Shown here one piece after another: positions 1 to 10,137 of a stretch of DNA of 64,000 nt. Location of the stretch: the NCBI RefSeq assembly GCF_000149955.1, contig NC_030996.1, positions 2,271,301 through 2,335,300 of the forward strand, in the 5' to 3' direction. The first letter of the stretch is position 1. The number at the start of each line of letters is the position of its first letter. Below the pieces are notes generated by a model that was not told the origin of the DNA, ran no database searches, and worked only from the letters and a program-made list of their open reading frames with translations. The position numbers and the translations under genes were made by a program. This DNA is from Fusarium oxysporum f. sp. lycopersici 4287 (taxonomy: Eukaryota > Ascomycota > Sordariomycetes > Hypocreales > Nectriaceae).

Positions 1-619
1 TACATAACAGGCCATGACCTGAACACTGGAGAAAGCATTTACACAGATGCACCTGCGTTATGCACTGCGGAAGTGCCTGGCTTTGGAATAGCATCACGCT
101 CTTATGCTACTCTGAAGCTACCTACAGAATTGGCGGATAATCAAGACCTGAAGGCACACCTTTCACACGACTCTCTTACTAGCTACACCCGGAGTACGGA
201 ATTTCTCGTTCCCTCATCAGGATTGAACACTCAAACAGGACAGGTTGAGCTGGGAGGGGCAAATGTGATAAATCTTGACATCGACCCCGGTGCGGTGGGT
301 CATATGCATCGAACAGTGTCTTTGGATATCTCGACTTGTGTGATGGGAGAGGTATATCATGAGCTTGATAGTGGCCAAAAGGTCCTCTTAAAAGCTGGGG
401 TAAGCTTTTTATGATTCTTTCCTTATAGTTCGACGGTCTTCCTTGTAAAACACCGCTAACAGTCGTGTCTTGTAGGATCACATCGTTCAGCGGGCAACTA
501 TGCACAGATGGATTAACGCCTCCAAGAAGCATCGTGCTCGGGTAATTGCAGTTCTTCTTCCATGCGCCCCATTCAAAGTCAATGGTCAATACGTGACAGA
601 GGAGCATAGGTTTGGTTAA
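1..619 (+). CDS. Cupin-domain protein, 5'-truncated by window edge
   Basis: The frame is open from base 1, so the start lies outside the window. Two exons are visible: 1..399 and 476..619, joined by a GTAAGC...TAG intron of 76 nt. The joined frame reads through a beta-rich segment with GHMHRT (a cupin metal-site-like GxxH stretch) at about 290-320. It continues after the intron with DHIVQRATMHRWIN and ends at TAA 617-619. The DxIVQRxxxHxW pattern is typical of fungal RmlC-like single-cupin proteins that often sit in secondary-metabolite regions. Substrate and reaction cannot be told from the sequence. The first in-frame GTG at 73 is only an internal codon, because the frame is open upstream of it. 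Confidence 0.7.
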
Positions 620-2023
620 TTGATAATACTTGGCATAACTGCCACTGCCCTATGGAATTATTGCAACTAAATCTCAGCAATGTAAGAATATCCATTAGCT
701 GAGTTAAGTGTATTAGTATTCTTCATTTACGAAATGTAATTGGGATTTTAGATATGGCTTTTCAATGCGTGTGATAGCCTGCCCGTAGAATGAGGACGTG
801 TCTGGAGTGGTTTTACACATGCTCGAACGAAACGCGTGCAGAATAGGGTACGGAAACAGACCTATGAGGCCCGAATATCAAGGTTACGTCAATCAAATTT
901 AGTCACTTCGGTGACACTATAGTCCTTCTATTCTGATCGGACTGAAACTAATACCCTGCAACGTTTGGGCCGAGCTTTTGGGCTACGGTATATTATCTCA
1001 GATAACAAGCTAATTCTAAAGTCAGTACTTGCCCAAAAAAATATAGCAGGGGCGTTATCATTCAAACGCTTCATCATGACCGCGCCAGGAGGAAAACATT
1101 TCATTTATGATTAGCTCAATATGCTGCACACACACCATGAGTTGTTTAGTAATTTATAGAAAACTCGCTGGGAAGCTGCAATACGTTACCTGTGTATCTA
1201 TATGGGTGATATAAAGCGTGTTGACAATCAAAAGGCAAAGAACATGACGTACCCATCTCTCTTTATAAACAATGTACATTTTCAACCCATCGTGGCGGAG
1301 CTAAGAAGGGTGAGTCGAACGTATCTATGAGATCTTTGATTGCTGCTGTAATTCTGACTGGAGATATAAAAAAGCTTGACATGAAATACCCGTTTGAGTG
1401 GCAATCTTCTGCTTTATATTTTGAACCCCAGGCTTCTACGCTATCTGAGACAGCTGTTGTTGCAGAGAGAGCAGGGCAGCTAGAAATGCCATCAGAGTAT
1501 TAACCCCGGGCTGCTAATATACGGTTCATTTCCTGGTACCCGGCTTTGTTCTCTAATGCCTAATAAAATACCTAGGAGAGAACTAAGTAGGCCTATATAA
1601 GGGGTTTGCAGTTGTAAGAGATACCTATCTAAGCAGAGTTTATTCTGTATAAGCATGGCCTCGATGATAAAGGTAATAATCTTTTAATCTAGATCTTACT
1701 GCCTAACGGACCTTCTAAAGAACATCTGGCTCCTATGGGTTTAGGAATGGGGAGCTTAGATTCTTAGTGACTAGAGTTGTTGTGCTTTGCCGGGCTATTT
1801 CGATAGTGTGGAATCGGGATGGTAAGTGCCGAGATCACAGGGACTAGAGATTTCCCGGCCTTTGCAGATGATTCCCAGAGCCTTGATCGGCAAGGGTCAA
1901 GTTTACTGGAATAGATCAAGGACCATAAGAAAATTAATACTAGCAGAGTAGTAGGCCGGGGACTTTTAACAGGAGGATACAACGCCATTCGGGCTGTTTA
2001 CACACATTCTAAAAGCTTTTTTT
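620..2023. other. Intergenic, no supported gene
   Basis: The stretch is moderately AT-rich and carries only short overlapping frames on both strands. I see no splice-joined coding run, RNA gene or clear repeat. It probably contains the 3' flank of the cupin gene. Confidence 0.4.
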
Positions 2024-2700
2024 TTGGAACAGTTGCTCAGGGCGGTGCTGCCCACCATTTCTTTGATCCTGAATGGCTGCAGAGCATTGATTCGCGAGAT
2101 CCCGCCCACAGCTAAGAGGTGCAGCATCTTGTTAACAGGTTTTGCTGATCTGATTATACCTACGGATAGTCCCCGCGACGTTTTTGCATGGAAATGGGTG
2201 TTCAAAGGCGACACGGAAAGATTCGTCAAAGAGGTTAGTTAATAAATTCTCCTTGCTGCAGGATGGAACACTTGACAAGCCCGAATGCGCTCGCTTGTTG
2301 CTCATCAACGTATGCATACTGATATTTGTCTTGCTTGACGAATAGTGCCAGTACTGAAATTTATCACACAGGGTATTGATGATAGTGTATTTTAGGTCGA
2401 TGACAGTTATCTCTGTCTGGAGTATAGACCACCGAAAAGAGACAGGTAAGGCGCCAATCGATTGATATCCTATCGATGAAACTTATTCGGGTAGGTTCTT
2501 TAGGAATGAGGCTCATATGGGTGACGGGGCGTCGTATATAACAGTGTTAAGATGGATCTTGACTATGCTTGACAACTATGCGGACTTTGCTGAGGCAATG
2601 AGAGGACTGGATTATAGGCCCAAGTATCAAATAGATACCGACTCAGACTACGGCTTGCTTATGTCAAACCATCTGACCCAACTAAATCTATTTACAGTCT
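2024..2700 (+). pseudogene. Possible remnant of a multi-exon gene, function unknown
   Basis: Three short coding-like runs can be joined through plausible introns. One run from 2024 ends near 2232 at a GTTAGT donor, with a TTGCTGCAG acceptor near 2261. A second run follows near 2400-2446, with GTAAGG as donor. A third starts at about 2505 and runs past 2690. The last run is hydrophobic and acidic, with LRWILTMLDNYADF and LDYRPKYQIDTDSDYG. The frames are broken in places, no family is recognised, and the 3' end runs into the tail of the convergent bicupin gene. It may be a degraded gene or chance open frame. Confidence 0.25.
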
Positions 2701-2705
2701 TATCA

Positions 2706-3542
2706 TTACTCAACAACATCCCGGGTAATAACCCACAGCTTCTTCGTAAAGGGACCCTTCGAGACCCAGGTGATATGCATGCCTGACGTCAAACCGATTG
2801 CGTCTCCAGCCCTAAAGCTATGCTTCTTTCCACTCTCCGTCTCCGTGATATCAACTTCTCCCTCCAAGAGAAGAATTGTTTCGTCTCCAAGGACTCCAGT
2901 ATAAGGTGTTGTCAAGGTCCCTTCATCATCGAGATCCGAAGCCGCAATTCCTTTTCCAGATCGCCACACTCCACTCAGCATGGATCCGGTCGATCCTCCA
3001 TTTCGAATGAAGTACAACTCGCCAGCCACCAGATCACCCTCCTTAGGCTCAGTGAAGTTGTAGTCGACCCAGTTGGGACTGTCGCTGACGTTGCCGATTA
3101 GAAGATCAATTGGCGGGTTGGCAGCAGCTTTAGTGCCAGTCCAGATACACCAGTACTTCTTGAAAAAGGGAGCATCGATCTCCCAGTAGACCTCAAGTCC
3201 CTTGGGAGAGCTAATGATTGACCCAGGGCCAACTTTGTATTTAGCCCCAGTCGAGACAACTGTCAAGGTGGCAGACCCGTCAATAACACACGCGGTCTCG
3301 TCGCCAATAGGGGACGAATAGGTGAGGTTGTGCGACCCGTCGCTGTTGGCGCCTGGGGACGTGGCGCCTGTCCTCCAGAATCCAGATGAGAGGTTTCCAG
3401 AAGTGCCAAAGGCGCGGGCGGTGGTAATTTCGCCATGGACTTGTTTGCCCAGCTTAGGCTCTTCCCATTCAAACCTTGTCCAAGTGCTGTCGGTCGAGGC
3501 TTGTTTGCCACAATGGATAACGTGAGTGGTCGGTTGAGCCAT
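2706..3542 (-). CDS. Bicupin protein (EutQ/ureidoglycine aminohydrolase-like cupin)
   Basis: This is an intronless frame of 278 aa, counted from the ATG at 3542, which has a good Kozak context (CACCATGG). The longer frame from 3587 adds 15 residues but lacks this context. Two similar beta-barrel units follow each other. Each has a WxxxxFxxxEPKxG(D/K)xVxGE opening, a GDET segment and a late Gx(S/G)IxxxxGxxxxW turn. The halves are roughly residues 15-140 and 150-275. The pattern matches the small cupins of the DUF861/EutQ type. Metal-binding His residues are sparse (GSHN in the first half), so catalysis is uncertain. There is no signal peptide, so it is probably cytosolic. Confidence 0.82.
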   Translation of the reverse strand: MAQPTTHVIHCGKQASTDSTWTRFEWEEPKLGKQVHGEITTARAFGTSGNLSSGFWRTGATSPGANSDGSHNLTYSSPIGDETACVIDGSATLTVVSTGAKYKVGPGSIISSPKGLEVYWEIDAPFFKKYWCIWTGTKAAANPPIDLLIGNVSDSPNWVDYNFTEPKEGDLVAGELYFIRNGGSTGSMLSGVWRSGKGIAASDLDDEGTLTTPYTGVLGDETILLLEGEVDITETESGKKHSFRAGDAIGLTSGMHITWVSKGPFTKKLWVITRDVVE

Positions 3543-4306
3543 GGTGATAGTAAGATAGATTGGTAGGATTGGTGTTTGGTTGTTCACAGATTGATAGGTA
3601 TGTAAAGTATCGACTTCAGATGATGGACATCCTCGAACCTATTTGTACTTAATCGCAGCCATAGCTATGCTTCCAATACATGTGAGAGCCTGTTGGCTCT
3701 GGGCAACATCCCATTTAGTACATCAAAGAGGTCAATTTATCACCCTTGAGGGTATAGTCGGCAACAACTTTGTGGTATCTTGGGCATCATTCGTCAGGTT
3801 TCCGGCCATTCATGTCCTATCCCCTAAGTCTGAAAATAAGGTTGAGGGTGCCGTGGAGTTGATTGGGATACCCTCTCGGTAAGGAGGGCAGAGCTTTGAT
3901 ACTACTTGTCCATTTTCCGATGGCCAGAATCAGTGTAGTAGTATGTTTATCTTTGTTTTAGTAAATATAGCCGGGGTATGTAGATCCCGGTTAATTATTT
4001 TTCCCAAACTGGCAATTACTTTGTTTAGTTTATCATAACATGCATGCCGTCGGGAATGCAGCGAATCAAAAAGAGTGGAAAACAAATACCCGGCATTGCC
4101 AGTTAGCCGGGCGGCCAACATGCTCAGACTATTCCACTTACAGAGTTGGTTAACAAAACGACCTTGGGACCTATCTCACTGAGATGAATCGAGGTAATAT
4201 TTATAGTAGGCCTTGTCTGGGGTTTATTCTGACACAAAAATACATATCTTATCACGTACCTGTTCATATCAGTTCCATTCAACTTTCGAATAAAAAGAAG
4301 AACAAA
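3543..4306. other. Divergent promoter region between bicupin and ABM-like gene
   Basis: About 760 bp separate the two divergent starts. Short frames here show no coding character. The 60 bp before 4307 are A-rich (AATAAAAAGAAGAACAAAATG), as is common for fungal 5' leaders. Confidence 0.4.
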
Positions 4307-4864
4307 ATGCCTATCTACCTGAGCATGCAACGCGTTCGCTTCTCAAGCCCAGACGCATATGAGAAATTCAAGGTACATCCTCAGGACACGTTATAATTCA
4401 TGCCGACTGACAGACTCAAGGTATTATTTGCTGATACGCGCCGCCATCTCATGACCCTTCCCGGATTCCTGCACCTGACGTGGTGGGAGCATCCTGAAGA
4501 TCGAAGTTGGTATAATGAATGTAGCTTTTGGACCAGCCGAGGGGCTCTCTATGATTGGCATAAAAACACCTATCATAAATATTGCAAGTCATGGGCGGCC
4601 AATGGAGCAATCATGGAGGATATCATTACCAACTTTGAACTCGTCGGCACTCGCCTTATCCGAGTCTGCCCTGTTTGTAATAAGGCAGAGGATAAGAAGT
4701 ACAATTTGGCGGAAGAACAGGCAGTGTTGCGCGAGACATGCCCTCAGTGTGGATTCCATTTCCCGGTTCTTGACGAAACACCTTCAAGCTTTGCTGTTTT
4801 CAAGGATGTACCTGGCCTACCGATGACTGATAAGGAGGAAAAGAAGGAAGAGGCCAAGGTATAA
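4307..4864 (+). CDS. ABM-like domain protein with C-terminal zinc ribbon
   Basis: Exons are 4307..4372 and 4421..4864. The 48-nt intron starts GTACAT and ends CTCAAG, and it removes an in-frame stop at 4394. The product is 169 aa. The N-terminal ~95 residues (MQRVRFSSPDAYEKF..., PGFLHLTWWEHPED, then a WHKNxYHKxC helix) resemble the ferredoxin-like dimeric ABM/heme-monooxygenase fold. The C-terminal part has two CPxC knuckles, at about C105/C108 and C129/C132, spaced 20 residues apart. That is a plausible zinc ribbon. The tail is Lys/Glu-rich. The ABM assignment is inference; the zinc knuckles are directly visible. It may be a small tailoring enzyme or a redox/regulatory protein. Confidence 0.75.
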
Positions 4865-5265
4865 GCTATAAGAAACAATTAGAGTTAGAGAGAGCATGGA
4901 TAAACTCGCATAGCTTAATATAGGAAAGCACGCATATATCTCATCCTTCAAGTATCTTCATAAGGTTATGTCATATCTGTCTCTGCAATAACTGTCAGAT
5001 TCGGGGTCAATATGTCTGGTGTGCAAAGTACCAATCGACCGTATAGAGCAGATGCTTCAAGCCTTGATAGATTCATAGAGGCCTCTTTTGCTACCTCGAG
5101 AGGACTAAGCGAATCTAATTTCTTACTTGCATCCATACCCAGCTCTCTTCTCTGAAACCCCTTGCCGCTGTCCTGTAATTAACATAGAGATATTTTCTTA
5201 GCTGTTGATGTGTATGTACGGTAGAGCAGGTCACGGGGCAGTCTGAATGCATGAAGGCAAGGATC

Positions 5266-5766
5266 TTAGTCCCAATAGTTGTCTGCTACTCCATGCAATT
5301 GCCGAACTGGTCGGAAGACTAACCAACCACAATTAAGGTATTCCATCTCCCGCGATAGCCATGACATCAAAGTCAGGCCACCGTCTAAGGCGCGCGTAGC
5401 GAACCAGAGATAACAGCGAGCTAGAGCTTCAGGGTCAACGTCCCAAAGATGACTAGCTGCAAACTCAAAGTGGGCCGTCAATTGATAATGAAGATGCCTG
5501 GTGGACGGAGCGAATGAGAATCCGTGAGTATGAGCGAGGAGCGTGCAAGCGAACACCATTTGCGGGGTATACTCCGCAATCTCCAGGTTCTGGGCCACTG
5601 ACACTAATAAAGGACTGGGATCGGTTATCTTGTCATAGTAGCTGAGATGCGGGGTTAACTGGCTTCGGTGGTTGATGAGGTAGCTCACCTTTTGGTCACC
5701 ATACCGAGAAACCGCCGAGATATGATAGATAACACGCTTGGAAGTGACACTTGAAGAAACCTGCAC
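5266..5766 (-). CDS. Hypothetical protein, 166 aa
   Basis: A single open frame of 166 aa lies on the minus strand, divergent from the regulator at 5821 and only 55 bp from it. Codon use looks coding: a helix-rich C-terminal half has LARCYLWFATRALDGGLTL and MSWLSREMEYLNCGW. No start other than the ATG at 5766 is obvious. That leaves almost no room for two promoters, so it may be the last exon of a decayed gene. No family is recognised; it could be the C-terminal scrap of a regulator-like protein. Confidence 0.35.
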   Translation of the reverse strand: MQVSSSVTSKRVIYHISAVSRYGDQKVSYLINHRSQLTPHLSYYDKITDPSPLLVSVAQNLEIAEYTPQMVFACTLLAHTHGFSFAPSTRHLHYQLTAHFEFAASHLWDVDPEALARCYLWFATRALDGGLTLMSWLSREMEYLNCGWLVFRPVRQLHGVADNYWD

Positions 5767-5820
5767 ATCGGCTTTACTTGGGTTTTAGTCCAATGTTGGT
5801 GGTATTCCTTCTAGTATGCC

Positions 5821-7860
5821 ATGGTGCGATCGAAGACGTTGTCAGCTCGGAAATCCTCACATCAACGACCTGCTCAGGGGAGAGCTGCACCTCGATCTCG
5901 ACTGGGATGTGCTACCTGCAAAAGACGGCACGTGAGATGCGATGAGGCATATCCATCATGTGGGCCTTGCCATCGGTTAAAGCTCCAGTGCTACTATCCC
6001 AATTACCTGCAACGAGCCCCTACGCCAGCAAAGCAACGAATACTACTTCCCTCTCCAAGCGTATCTGGGGCTTCGTTAGAAGAGAACGATCAAGCAGCTC
6101 ACTTTGACTCATCTTCGTGGTCTAGTAGCAGTATGGTCACCGATATCGATGCCCTTTGCAACAGTTGGGCAGGCGAACTCGTGTCTTTTGGAAGCCCCAA
6201 GTCTCTATTGTCCAACATGAGCCACCCGAATGATAATTCTGATGTCATGGCTGGCACCGGGGTGCTGATGATATCTGAGCCTACAGACCCGGGAGCCTTC
6301 AATAACGCAGCAACTCTCTGGAGGGCGGCTCTTCCTAGCCGCGATGTTTCGAGTACAATCTCGACACAAACGGACGAATACTTCTGTCTCAGCAGCGTAC
6401 CACCCACTTCTGGAAGGTCAGAGGATAAGTCCCCCTTCAAAGTCTTTGGCAAGATTATGCAACCACCTGCGGCAATGTTAATGGGTGGCATCAAGAAGTG
6501 GCGACACCTGCAGCAATACCTGGTGAACCTGGCGTCACGGAATGATGCCGTGATGTGTGCATTGTTGGGTCTTGATGAACTCCTCGAGTGGGATAGTATT
6601 AGTGATTCAATATCCTCAAGACATCACCTTCAAAACCACATACAGAATTCCTTCAACACAACAACCTGCATGATTCAACAGGATCTGTCTCTAATTCAAT
6701 GCGGCAGTAGCTCGAAGATGGATGGTTGGCTAGCTGCCATATTCCTACTGGCGTGGATCCAGGTTCTCCGTGATCGTGTCGAACACGACAGTGAGTCTCT
6801 ATTTCCCACTGACCTTGCCGACATCATCATTGCATGCTCTTACGACTGGAATTGGTATTCGAGACAACTTCTCTCATGGTTTAACTCTTTCGATAGCAAG
6901 GCCTCTCATCTGAGCGGGCCAACTCTCTTGTCACCTAAAGCGCTCCATGTTGTTTCTCAATATCCTATCCAGATCATCAGTTGCGACTACGAAGAGTCTA
7001 AATACAGAAAGGACTCGCTTGGCGATGACGAAGACTTCCAATTACTATCTCAGACTCCGTTGTCGGGAGTGTCTGAACATGGGGATAGCGGCATCGTCGT
7101 CCCTGCAAGGAGTCCATGTGATGTGAAAGAGATGGTACTACGAGCAATCCTACAGCCAGCTGCTGAATGGTACCTGAAGACGCAAGCCTATTGTCGCCAG
7201 ATCAGCGCCCTTGATAAACATCACTGCAAGCGGTTTACCCCAGATGCCGAGATGAAAGTTGCTCTGGAGGGGAAGCGGATTGACAGCAAGCTTTGGGACT
7301 TGTGGGCTCAGTGTCCATCTGTTATATCTCTGTCTACGGCTGAACTGTCGATGTCCGTCGCTCCCGACGTCGCAACTAGAGTACAAGAAGTCTCGAGCGT
7401 GTATCTAGCCAGCTTCTGGATCCTGTTCGTCTATCTTCACCGCGTCTGTTGGTGGCATCTTCCGCATACTGAAGCAGTAAAAGACGCACTAGAAAAGACA
7501 TGGGAACATATGAAGAACTCATATGGAGAACCGGATGAAAAGATTCAACAGAAGACAGTCCACCCCGCTCTAATGTGGCCAGTGTTCCTTTTTGGGGCAG
7601 AATGCGAAGCTGATGAGCACTGCAGTTGGGCCATTGAGCAACTTAAGGCCTTGGGGAGGGCGAGACCGGTGCTGAAATCTCAGAATCAGAACCTAGAGAC
7701 TTTACCAGCATTTCGTATTAGTCACGGAGCCACAAGGAATGCAAAAAGGGCGGCTCTTTTACTTGAGGCCCTTACTCGAAAACAAGCGGAGAAGAATTGC
7801 AGAGTCGATGATAAGGACCTGGCCATGGATATGTTTAATTGCTATTTCGCAATGGTATAA
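5821..7860 (+). CDS. Zn2Cys6 transcription factor, intronless, 679 aa
   Basis: The N-terminus has a basic stretch and a complete binuclear zinc cluster with Cys at 30, 33, 40, 47, 50 and 57 (C-x2-C-x6-C-x6-C-x2-C-x6-C). A short linker follows. The long helical C-terminal region from about 220 onward lacks a canonical PF04082 signature but has the length and Trp/Leu pattern of fungal middle-homology regions. It should act in the nucleus on CGG-type sites. There is no intron, which is unusual next to the other three regulators here. The neighbours (ABM-like protein, tyrosinase relic) do not reveal its target. Confidence 0.9.
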   Translation: MVRSKTLSARKSSHQRPAQGRAAPRSRLGCATCKRRHVRCDEAYPSCGPCHRLKLQCYYPNYLQRAPTPAKQRILLPSPSVSGASLEENDQAAHFDSSSWSSSSMVTDIDALCNSWAGELVSFGSPKSLLSNMSHPNDNSDVMAGTGVLMISEPTDPGAFNNAATLWRAALPSRDVSSTISTQTDEYFCLSSVPPTSGRSEDKSPFKVFGKIMQPPAAMLMGGIKKWRHLQQYLVNLASRNDAVMCALLGLDELLEWDSISDSISSRHHLQNHIQNSFNTTTCMIQQDLSLIQCGSSSKMDGWLAAIFLLAWIQVLRDRVEHDSESLFPTDLADIIIACSYDWNWYSRQLLSWFNSFDSKASHLSGPTLLSPKALHVVSQYPIQIISCDYEESKYRKDSLGDDEDFQLLSQTPLSGVSEHGDSGIVVPARSPCDVKEMVLRAILQPAAEWYLKTQAYCRQISALDKHHCKRFTPDAEMKVALEGKRIDSKLWDLWAQCPSVISLSTAELSMSVAPDVATRVQEVSSVYLASFWILFVYLHRVCWWHLPHTEAVKDALEKTWEHMKNSYGEPDEKIQQKTVHPALMWPVFLFGAECEADEHCSWAIEQLKALGRARPVLKSQNQNLETLPAFRISHGATRNAKRAALLLEALTRKQAEKNCRVDDKDLAMDMFNCYFAMV

Positions 7861-8518
7861 TTCTTAAGTTAAATCTTTCAGGAAGCTTCGCATAGCAATA
7901 AACCGTTGGGTTTTTATAGTTTATATACAGTTTAGTATAGCATTGCGGACTATCTACCCCCTAATAAGCCTCTTAATCTATGATGCTTTGGCGGCTTTTG
8001 CAACTTGGGAGATAGGTGTCTTTATTATAGCATCATCGAAACTATAAAACACGCTAGGCTAAATGTAAAATACAGCCGACACTCTGTCTTTCCATAACTG
8101 CGAAGTAAAGGCTACTGCCTCGTTGCGAAATACTTTATATGAGCTAGCGTCTATGAATGTTGAAGGAAAGCCAGTAAGATTCTAAGCTTGAGCTGGTGCA
8201 CATAATTCACTTATATCAGGGCCCCCATGCTAGTTACCGAGAAAATATCCCCAGGCCATCTGATTGAAGTCCCCTAACCAAAGTGTCTGCTCAGCAAGTT
8301 GTCTCGAGGATACAGTTTAGTCCTGGTTGTCTAAGATTGGTGTTAAAAATAGTTACTTCAAGAAGTAAAGGGTTACTTTCTTTTTATATAATATAATATT
8401 TCAAGCTATAATTACTATATCTAATAAATACAGAGCGCTCGGCATTGCAACTAGTTAAGCCAATATATAAACACTAACACAAGATTAGGTTAGAGTGTTC
8501 AAACCCCTATCTCCTCTC
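7861..8518. other. Intergenic between regulator and tyrosinase relic
   Basis: AT-rich patches occur at about 7880-7960 and 8370-8420 and I see no coding run. It holds the 3' flanks of two convergent units. Confidence 0.4.
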
Positions 8519-9187
8519 TTAGTAGTCATATCTGTAGCAGAGATATCCGCCCTGGATGTCCATCACATTCCTGACAGTAACGTTCGGACGAATGCCGTAG
8601 GTAGTCATAACGTAGTCTAGAGTCAACTCTTCATATCCTCCCTGCGTGGAAGGGCCGCCCAGTTGATATAGGCGATTGCCAAAGTCTTCGGACTGCCACT
8701 TCTACCAAAGACGATCTACAAAACAGTGATGGAGATAAAAGAGCGGGTCTAAGCTGGTCAGCTCGGGATCAAGGCGGGAGGGCAACTAGGGACCGACAAT
8801 ATAAACTTACCTCCGGGGCTTGCATCGATACCTTCCATGGCTCCGCCGATCTATAACGCCGATCAGTCAGATGTCACATCTCTCCTCTCAGTGTACTTAC
8901 TCCACTATGACCAGCGCCATGGGTTGTGAAACCGGTCGCCTCCCAAAAGTCGCGGTAGCTGCTTTTATTATGGCATTGCTGAACATAGGTTTCGTTGCCG
9001 AGGGTGCTATTCTTCTCGCTAACTGAGCGGGATAAGCAATGGTCCTTCAAAGTTGGGCCCGGACCAATGTGAAGAGTGGTATTTGCAAAAGGACCATTAA
9101 TAACACATCCATCTGGATCGGTCCCATTCCCACCAAATCCTGTGTGAGGAGAAAGAGAGAAGTTGCAGCCATGCTTCGGACTTTTTC
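8519..9187 (-). pseudogene. Tyrosinase (central domain) relic with nonsense stop
   Basis: On the minus strand, three runs join through two introns. The first, from about 9187 to 8930, carries HTGFGGNGTDPDG, GPFAN and TTHGAGHSG. The second (around 8850-8810) has GGAMEGIDASPG. The third begins DPLFYLHHCFVDRLW and ends near 8519 with NVMDIQGGYLCYRYDY. These are the conserved C-terminal copper-B half of fungal tyrosinases (HxxxH then the FxxHH copper ligands). After DRLW comes TAG at 8704-8702, where the family has a second Trp. The N-terminal copper-A half is missing: the frame upstream of GFGGNG soon meets a TAA near 9220 and no HxxxxH CuA motif is found. A nonfunctional remnant. Confidence 0.8.
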
Positions 9188-10137
9188 GGAGAAGCCAGAG
9201 AAAGGGGTGGTGTTAGGCATGTGCTTCAAGCCGCGGAGGTCAACCATGATTAAGTTCGGTGAGAGTTTTGAATGGCCTCGTGTAGAGGGTACGCACGTTG
9301 GATACCAGATTAAGGAGAAAGGGCGGCATTGGGCTCGGGATGAGGTAGTCGAGTCCTTGGACAAGGATGGTGCTTGGAGTACCCCTCTCAAGGCCGCGGA
9401 GGAAAGCAGAAGCATAAATTCTAAATGACTGCCAGCTCGTATGAAACATCGGTGATCTGGCTAGGTAAAGGCAGTTAGAATAGCCTATGAGGTAAGACTT
9501 TCGGCTTCTGACTATAGACATAGTGCCTAATAATACTTATTAGAAAGACATAGAGATGACAGCCTTGGAATATATACATATATAACTGGCAGATAGACAT
9601 AGTTATTCGACGAGGCTGGAGACAAACTCTGGCGCACGTTCAGGGTGACCGGGTAGACGGCGAGCTATTCTTATACCATATGATATAGTATAATACATAC
9701 TTATCTGCAATATATGCTTGTTGTACATATTACCCTACTTATCCCTATCCACCTTACGAAATACACTTTCCACCCTCCTAAATATACCTTAATTCTATGA
9801 AAAACCCACTATTGCCAGCTTTTAATACAATCTGGCTAATATTCAGACCTGACCCTAAGTCTTACTTCAAAGGCCAACACCTCATCTCCTAACCTGGCTG
9901 CAAGAACGTTGTTGCCTGCCTTGTGTTAAACGTCTACAAACCCTAGCTCCCCACGCCCACAGAATTAGGCATCTCAACTGCTGGGTCCTCGAGTCTTTGC
10001 CCAGGCAACTCAGCTGGCGGCACAAGTTCTTCCTTTGGTGGTAGAGGCGGAGGTCGAGGTGTGAGTTCATCGGAGTTAGGGACGCTAGATTTGTTTGCAA
10101 TTATCCCACAGGGCTGGATTAGGGCAGAGAGGTCATA
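9188..10137. other. Intergenic with tyrosinase 5' debris
   Basis: Frames at 9240-9521 overlap the position where the lost N-terminal half of the tyrosinase would be, but do not match it. 9660-9850 is AT-rich. No other gene is supported. Confidence 0.35.
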
